From positions 105,735 to 169,734 of the forward strand of contig NZ_JAHVHU010000014.1 in the NCBI RefSeq assembly GCF_019802045.1: a stretch of 64,000 bases of DNA, in the 5' to 3' direction. The translations under genes were made by a program, and so were the position numbers. Below the pieces are notes generated by a model. The model did not search any database. It saw only the letters and a program-made list of their open reading frames with translations, and had not been told where the DNA came from. Positions within the stretch are counted from its first letter, which is position 1. The number at the start of each line of letters is the position of its first letter. The stretch comes from Membranihabitans marinus. GTDB lineage: Bacteria; Bacteroidota; Bacteroidia; Chitinophagales; Saprospiraceae. Positions 62,001-64,000 of this stretch are shown here, piece after piece.

Positions 62001-64000
62001 AGCGGTATTCATTCTGTGAAAGCGATGGTTGAAGTAGCTGGAGGTACCCGGGCCGTTGCGCTGGAACAAACCGCGGTGGAAACTCAAATATTAGCGAATG
62101 GTGATACTTGTTATGTATATACCTACGCGCATACCACGGATCCCATCGAGGTGCCTTTTAGTGGTTGTGATGGTGAATTAACTGAAGTTCGTTATGAAGC
62201 TGCGGATAATTGCTGGAACCAAAGTGAGTGGTCGAAGTTTATTCATATTACTGATGATGTACCACCGACGGTCGTAGTCAATCGGAATTTGAATGTCACG
62301 CTAACCAATAAGATCGCCTGGGTACCAGCCGAAAACTGGGATGAAGGAAGCTGGGATAATTGTGAAATCGATCTTCGGTTGGGCCGACGCACCGATTGGT
62401 GGGCAGATACAGCATGTGTCGATTTATGCGCAGACCTGGGGCCAAATGCACCTTATGATAACTGGGTGGACCTGCTGGATGACTTAGGGGTTGCGCGGGA
62501 GCATGCCGCCGGAGCAGTGGCAGGTGAACGGGTTGGCGAAACATATTTCAATGCATTGTACAACGTCAATGACCTCAAAACCTTCTTGGATGACGGGGAG
62601 GTAGAAAAATATTACTTCCACCAGATTCAGTGGTTGTGGGAAGATGAAGAGTTGTGTGGAGAAAAAGTGGTTCATGCCTGGATTTATGCTATTGCAGAGT
62701 ATATTGCAGAGAATTGTTCGGAGGTCGATGATCACGGCAATCCACTTGACATCAATGACCTGGAAGCCATCTTCGATAATTTGTCTGGACAGCCCGGATA
62801 TGGAAATGAACTGGCCCTGATGGGCGGTGGATGGGGTAAATCTGTCCCGTTCAAATGCGAGGATGCTTGTGAATCGGTTCCGGTTGAACTATTGGTATTG
62901 GATTATTGCTGCAACTGGGGAATTGGCCGAAGCGTGATGAACGTAGAAGATGACGGCAATGCCAGAGTCGTTAGACGATTGCCCGATTTAGATATTACGT
63001 GTGAGTCTTACAATATTTTCTATAAAGATGTGGTAGAAGCTGCTGCAGCTTTCGGCGAGAATGGAAGCGTGATTGATACAGCAGGTGCCTTTGACGAAAT
63101 CAATGATGCTTTTGGCAGTTACATCCTGACTTGGGTAGACAATCAAAACCGTCCTACAGATATTGACGGAAACTTGTTACCAGATAGTATTGTGAATTTT
63201 GATTACTGGAACATAGCTTGTGAAGAGAAATCTGAAATAGAAAAAGTAGCGATTGATAACCACGACGGAACCATTGGATGGGAAACCATCATTCACAATA
63301 CGACCTTCCTGGACACCACCACGCTAACTGAAGAGAATGGGGTTGTGGCGATTAATTGTTCCGGAAGTTATACCCAGGATATCTGGGTGGATCTGGATGA
63401 ATGTGGACAGGGAACTTTGACACGCCGGTTTTTTGTAGTCAGTGATTGTGGCGAAGAACCACAATGGGTGGTAGAGCAGGTGATCAATGTACAGTCTGCC
63501 TGTGGAATGCGTGCGAGCATGTTTGATCTTCCTGCGAACGTAGGAACCAAAAATGAGCCGATCTGCTTGCCGGAAGGTTTGAGTCAATCTTACCTGCCTG
63601 ACACCATTGGTGCCTTAACTTTGAAATCCCACCTGGAAGGTAAACTGTGCAACTCTTTTGCCTCAGGATCCAATGTGAAAGAATTTGATGTCGCCGGCAC
63701 GGATATGAAGAAATATGTGATCGAATGGACCATGATCGATTGGTGTGCACACCACACTTCTTCGAACCGGGAATTTTCTTATACGCAGGAAGTGATCGCT
63801 ACGATTGATCCGGAATGCGATGTAACCACCGGTACTGGTGATACGACCGACGTGAGTCTGGTACAAGGTACCATTGCCACCGAGCGTGGAGAAGCTGTAC
63901 AGAAAGTAGAGATGAAAGCCGTATTGGGAAGCGGAAGTCCTTTGACAACCGTCACCGGTGGAGAAGGAGCTTATAACTTCTCGATCAGCAACGGTGCCCA
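59010..64000 (+). CDS. Giant secreted surface protein with BspA/DUF285-type repeats (3' end outside window)
   Basis: The frame is open from the ATG at 59010 to the window edge, giving at least 1663 residues. Signal peptide ending TTLTAQ (about residue 25). A PKD-like segment (about 28-95: YEVDWDNDGVYDDQF, YGTPGVYTIRI). Six 25-residue DUF285/BspA-type repeats (about 141-290) with Trp at 166, 191, 216, 241, 266 and 291. A long Cys-rich region with many Ig/HYR-like beta segments follows. The last visible part (VQGTIATERGEAVQKVEMKA, GGEGAYNFSISNGA) is the start of a carboxypeptidase-regulatory-like domain. Such proteins are usually type IX adhesins with a C-terminal sorting domain, which here would be beyond the edge. 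The function is unknown. Confidence 0.88.
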   Translation, partial: MNNRISILACLMFLFGIHATTLTAQGEPFIITVKTDNPGTSNPSSFTIPTNNSYTYLYEVDWDNDGVYDDQFVTGDITHDYGTPGVYTIRIRGLFPAIYFNDDGDEEKLLTVEQWGDIQWESFQNAFDGAENLTTVGTDAPDLSNVTDVSRMFDDAYMFCGEIGHWDMSNITNMRGMFDGARVFNSDISNWDVSNVTEMDDVFEDAFLFNQDIGNWDVSSAVDMKCMFEDARSFNQDIGGWDVSNVTDMGDMFKDAYVFNQDIGGWDVSNVTDMDEMFENAYEFNQNLGNWDISGLNSSGDMNQMLDDCGMSMGNYHATLAGWAALPNTPLNMSLGADNLMYCSWWSARDELINTYGWSINGDVLGSCFPAGSNEDVGAAPNCSNFSPAINEKGEAMVTATDFITNIDDIESSPTVTVYNQWGGVLPGFPFTFTALEDVLEWDVCAYLGKTLQFSVTNGAGTCDLGYINLNGAPGVGLTSAFGNQKPWLGDDAADGKINVYCGQIPDPSAHVPTTTTPCGGQASVPKVQPDWVMTIPCDEVNDTAEVIFRTWESYDKDGNLSTLTDTIVVFRLPKLTPDAFIAASEEEYYCSLEATPNTGESLKRYIAWKQPVGLHDYERPYAKLRGVTYEIPVSVIALGLLNAILQGEEVFYEYLNCVILRKSNGEEVTIGDIVTGDYIDDLIASMTDEQKTYGFLQLLIEQEENPYLMDTEMGLFGFYPYLLLQDGDWVMSDGGSFVQVTQEWFYNGHGNNPFWFSGGWPSIYGSDGCISYCDVESAKDLDCIKVRVPALTIEEGITFPGDGQDEESNNGCQIICLPTGVHCGITIKQDPLTGWTGSCPQTRGVDSWITQTCWAETPNWCAEGGIGTAPIPCELISADDNPDDAVVDYECTDKSVKIHLSQWQTLIDTIGPIFDFCYPIFNLGDIFDEIINGFENDDCNLIGPWDQEEIMEAIRSGEQYETAQRWEACNPTVYRVGTHDCSVAVYVPSVKVIDNCSGIHSVKAMVEVAGGTRAVALEQTAVETQILANGDTCYVYTYAHTTDPIEVPFSGCDGELTEVRYEAADNCWNQSEWSKFIHITDDVPPTVVVNRNLNVTLTNKIAWVPAENWDEGSWDNCEIDLRLGRRTDWWADTACVDLCADLGPNAPYDNWVDLLDDLGVAREHAAGAVAGERVGETYFNALYNVNDLKTFLDDGEVEKYYFHQIQWLWEDEELCGEKVVHAWIYAIAEYIAENCSEVDDHGNPLDINDLEAIFDNLSGQPGYGNELALMGGGWGKSVPFKCEDACESVPVELLVLDYCCNWGIGRSVMNVEDDGNARVVRRLPDLDITCESYNIFYKDVVEAAAAFGENGSVIDTAGAFDEINDAFGSYILTWVDNQNRPTDIDGNLLPDSIVNFDYWNIACEEKSEIEKVAIDNHDGTIGWETIIHNTTFLDTTTLTEENGVVAINCSGSYTQDIWVDLDECGQGTLTRRFFVVSDCGEEPQWVVEQVINVQSACGMRASMFDLPANVGTKNEPICLPEGLSQSYLPDTIGALTLKSHLEGKLCNSFASGSNVKEFDVAGTDMKKYVIEWTMIDWCAHHTSSNREFSYTQEVIATIDPECDVTTGTGDTTDVSLVQGTIATERGEAVQKVEMKAVLGSGSPLTTVTGGEGAYNFSISNGA
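59430..59880 (+). repeat. Six tandem 75-bp coding repeats (25-residue BspA/DUF285 units)
   Basis: The repeat unit is approximately WDVSNVTDM-xx-MF-xx-A-xx-FNQDIGG. Tryptophans recur exactly every 25 codons. The third to sixth units are closest, and the first is the most divergent (its FNQDI position reads FCGEI). Confidence 0.85.

Overview
The window looks like a chromosomal segment of a Bacteroidota bacterium, probably of the Saprospiria. The evidence is a set of type IX secretion (T9SS) genes (a PorZ-like propeller protein, PorQ, a subtilase with a T9SS-type C-terminal domain), BshA of the bacillithiol pathway, an HYC_CC_PP-family protein beside a TonB receptor, Rho with a long disordered N-terminal insertion, and several promoters of the TTTG-N19-TAnnTTTG type. 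The order is inferred from gene content, not from a marker gene. No rRNA, tRNA or CRISPR array was found.

Layout. 1-2.9 kb: leftward metal-linked operon (HYC_CC_PP protein, HMA-type protein, TonB receptor cut by the window edge). 3.2-7.0 kb: cyclase-family lipoprotein and a two-gene GMC oxidoreductase operon, separated by a tract of perfect hairpins. 7.0-14.6 kb: a decayed accessory island with an AbiEi-like antitoxin relic, an intact antitoxin beside a dead ParE/RelE toxin, an AbiU2-type HEPN protein overlapping a frameshifted Xre-type regulator, a type IIG restriction-modification protein without its N-terminal part that abuts an outer-membrane barrel remnant, REP-like repeats, a serine hydrolase and a Fic remnant. 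14.7-28.7 kb: core genes (four-gene operon with two cyclophilin lipoproteins and a polyphosphate glucokinase, FtsX-type permease, GH3/serine-hydrolase fusion, subtilase, PorZ, BshA). 28.9-35.8 kb: MerR/B12-fold regulator, Hsp20, lytic transglycosylase, hisS, pheS. 35.9-47.6 kb: O-antigen-ligase-like protein, rhomboid, KdsD, recQ, aroQ, rnpA-rpmH, rho, serS, zinc peptidase, frr. 47.6-48.4 kb: a large hairpin and a MITE-like element. 48.4-57.9 kb: gltA-gcvH-vanZ-tonB operon, DUF3109, SurA/PpiD-like isomerase, porQ, M13 peptidase. 59.0 kb to the end: a giant secreted protein with BspA-like 25-residue repeats, cut by the window edge.

The most unusual signal is a family of non-coding hairpin arrays at four intergenic sites (about 4.2-4.6, 30.6-30.8, 32.8-33.3 on the opposite strand, and 58.0-58.4 kb). 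Short linker blocks are conserved between copies. At two matching positions the stem-loop in the first copy has a quite different but equally perfect palindrome from that in the others. This pattern suggests selection for structure or a stem-exchange process. I do not recognise the family.

Functionally, much of the window serves the cell envelope: T9SS components and probable substrates, TonB energisation, lipoproteins, peptidoglycan and O-antigen enzymes, and periplasmic folding factors. These genes are mixed with translation, transcription and DNA-repair housekeeping genes.
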